A stretch of 53,140 nt of DNA from Avibacterium volantium_A (lineage in GTDB: Bacteria; Pseudomonadota; Gammaproteobacteria; Enterobacterales; Pasteurellaceae), in NCBI RefSeq assembly GCF_049366555.1, contig NZ_JBMMGT010000016.1, positions 1-53,140 on the forward strand. The letters are read 5' to 3'. Positions 52,198-53,140 of this stretch are shown here, in pieces. How positions within the stretch are numbered: the first letter of the stretch is position 1; the number at the start of each line of letters is the position of its first letter. Below the pieces are notes generated by a model, which saw only the letters and a program-made list of their open reading frames with translations, did no database searches and was not told the DNA's origin. The translations under genes and the position numbers were made by a program.

Positions 52198-53129
52198 TTA
52201 ACTCGGGTTAACAAGTTGCTCAGCTAATTCTAACGCATCGACTGGCCAAAAGCATTCAGGGCGAGGTCGTTTTACAGAAGGAAGATCCATAGAAGGGCGA
52301 CAGTTTAAAATCGCTGTTAGCCATTGTTCTGGAATGGCTTTAATGCCATAAACTGCTCCCAGTAGTGCGCCACAAATGGCGGCGTTGGTATCCGTATCCC
52401 CACCACGCATTACGGTATCAATCACACTGCTTTCAAGACTTTCAGCGTGTTGCAACTGCCATAGCATATTGTGAAAGGCAATGATCACCCAACCCTGTTG
52501 AGTAATGTAATCTTTTGGTGGGGCAATCTCTGATTCTTCAATAGCTTGGAGTAATAAATCGTCGACTGCCAACGCCTGAGCCCAATGTTTGATTTTAATA
52601 AACAACGTCTTAGCATCGGTATTTTGATTAATGGCTTCGGCGATAGCCATTAGTGCATTTGCTTGTAAGCAAACAGGATTCGGATGAGTCAGTTGAGCAT
52701 CTTGTATTGCTCAGTCTGCCACGGTTGCCAGTGGATAATTTGCCCTAAAATCCCTAAAGGACTAATGCGCATCAAAGCGCCATTCGCTTGACTATTGGGA
52801 TTTTTTCTCCCTAACAGCGCAGAAGCAATGGTCATTCCACAATCAAATGGTTGCGAATTAAGCCAAAACAGATAAGCATTTTGCATCGCTTTCGCATTAT
52901 AAGTACCTGTTTTCACTAAGTAGCGTGCTAGCAATAAAGCCATTTCAGAATCATCTGTCGGTTGACCTGCAATGGTATCCCAAGTGCCGCCATCTTATAA
53001 TTTGCGAACACCATTGGGGTATTTTTTGCAAATTATTTCTGGCGATAAAAATTCTACCAAACTACCTAGTTCATCACCTGCCAGCTGTCCTAATAAACAG
53101 CCTTATGCGCGTTGGATTTTTTCTTGCAT
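52198..53129 (-). pseudogene. Broken ADP-ribosylglycohydrolase-family gene
   Basis: Read from the ATG at 53129 (MQEKIQRA), the gene keeps the family pattern: GCLLGQLAGDELGSLVEF, then DGGTWDTIAGQPTDDSEMALLLARYL with the metal-binding TDDSE, then NGALMRISPLGIL, THPNPVCLQANALMAIA and the C-terminal metal motif VMRGGDTDTNAAICGALLGA. Four lesions break it: TAA at 53105-53103, TAA at 52997-52995, a one-base loss in a G run near 52743-52745, and TGA (expected Trp) at 52713-52711. The family removes ADP-ribose from proteins or small molecules. Confidence 0.88.
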
Positions 53130-53140
53130 TGTTGCTTAAA

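Noticed and set aside
52198..52943. Two separate short genes (150 aa and 84 aa) at the right end
   Set aside because: Both fragments belong in order to one ADP-ribosylglycohydrolase pattern split by a frameshift and a stop, so a single pseudogene is the better call.

Overview
The window is about 53 kb of ordinary-looking chromosome from a member of the Pasteurellaceae, on the Haemophilus/Aggregatibacter/Avibacterium/Pasteurella side of the family. The strongest sign is the DNA uptake signal sequence core AAGTGCGGT, found by eye at least 29 times in either orientation, often as inverted pairs between genes. The AT-rich base composition, Haemophilus-like gene neighbourhoods and gammaproteobacterial tRNAs agree with this. 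I see no CRISPR array, prophage, transposase or rRNA gene. Species cannot be told from the sequence alone.

Layout. (1) 1-8.3 kb, minus strand: a secreted protein of unknown function, a VOC-family protein, two very small membrane proteins, and the complete cytochrome c maturation operon ccmABCDEFG(dsbE)HI, transcribed right to left. (2) 8.5-13.8 kb, plus: the leu operon with a leucine-rich leader peptide and attenuator, then leuA, leuB, a block of palindromic repeats, leuC and leuD; then an O-antigen-ligase-like membrane protein. (3) 15.1-18.7 kb: folD (minus), tRNA-Pro and tRNA-Arg (plus), and groS-groL (minus) behind a sigma-32-type promoter. (4) 18.7-22.8 kb, plus: an iron(III) ABC importer fbpABC with a likely Fur box. 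(5) 22.8-30.7 kb: tRNA-Ala and gltX (minus), three identical tRNA-Val genes (plus), mreBCD and uvrA (minus). (6) 30.8-35.9 kb: ssb and plsY (plus); an XRE regulator (minus) divergent from a three-gene envelope cassette of two lipoproteins and one outer-membrane barrel; then yfbU and mlaA (minus). (7) 36.2-40.7 kb: carAB. (8) 40.7-52.0 kb: an IclR repressor gene divergent from a nine-gene sugar-acid catabolic operon, then transketolase. (9) 52.2-53.1 kb: an ADP-ribosylglycohydrolase gene broken by three stop codons and a frameshift.

The catabolic operon forms a complete predicted route. A TRAP transporter (YiaMNO) imports the substrate. DlgD reduces 2,3-diketo-L-gulonate to 3-keto-L-gulonate, LyxK phosphorylates it, UlaD decarboxylates it to L-xylulose 5-phosphate, and UlaE and UlaF epimerise that through L-ribulose 5-phosphate to D-xylulose 5-phosphate. 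The adjacent transketolase can take this into the pentose phosphate pathway. Two similar 26-bp sites in opposite orientation, one by each divergent promoter, look like operators for the IclR protein.

Least explained parts: the XRE/lipoprotein/barrel cassette with repeated TAGAA half-sites; the 79-aa plus 28-aa membrane peptide pair downstream of ccmI; the nested palindromes inside the leu operon; and terminator-like hairpins, several built from uptake signals, between genes of one operon (ccmC/ccmD, groS/groL, fbpA/fbpB, mreB/mreC, yiaO/lyxK). I found no clear defence or other exotic new system. All motif calls were made by eye, without database searches.
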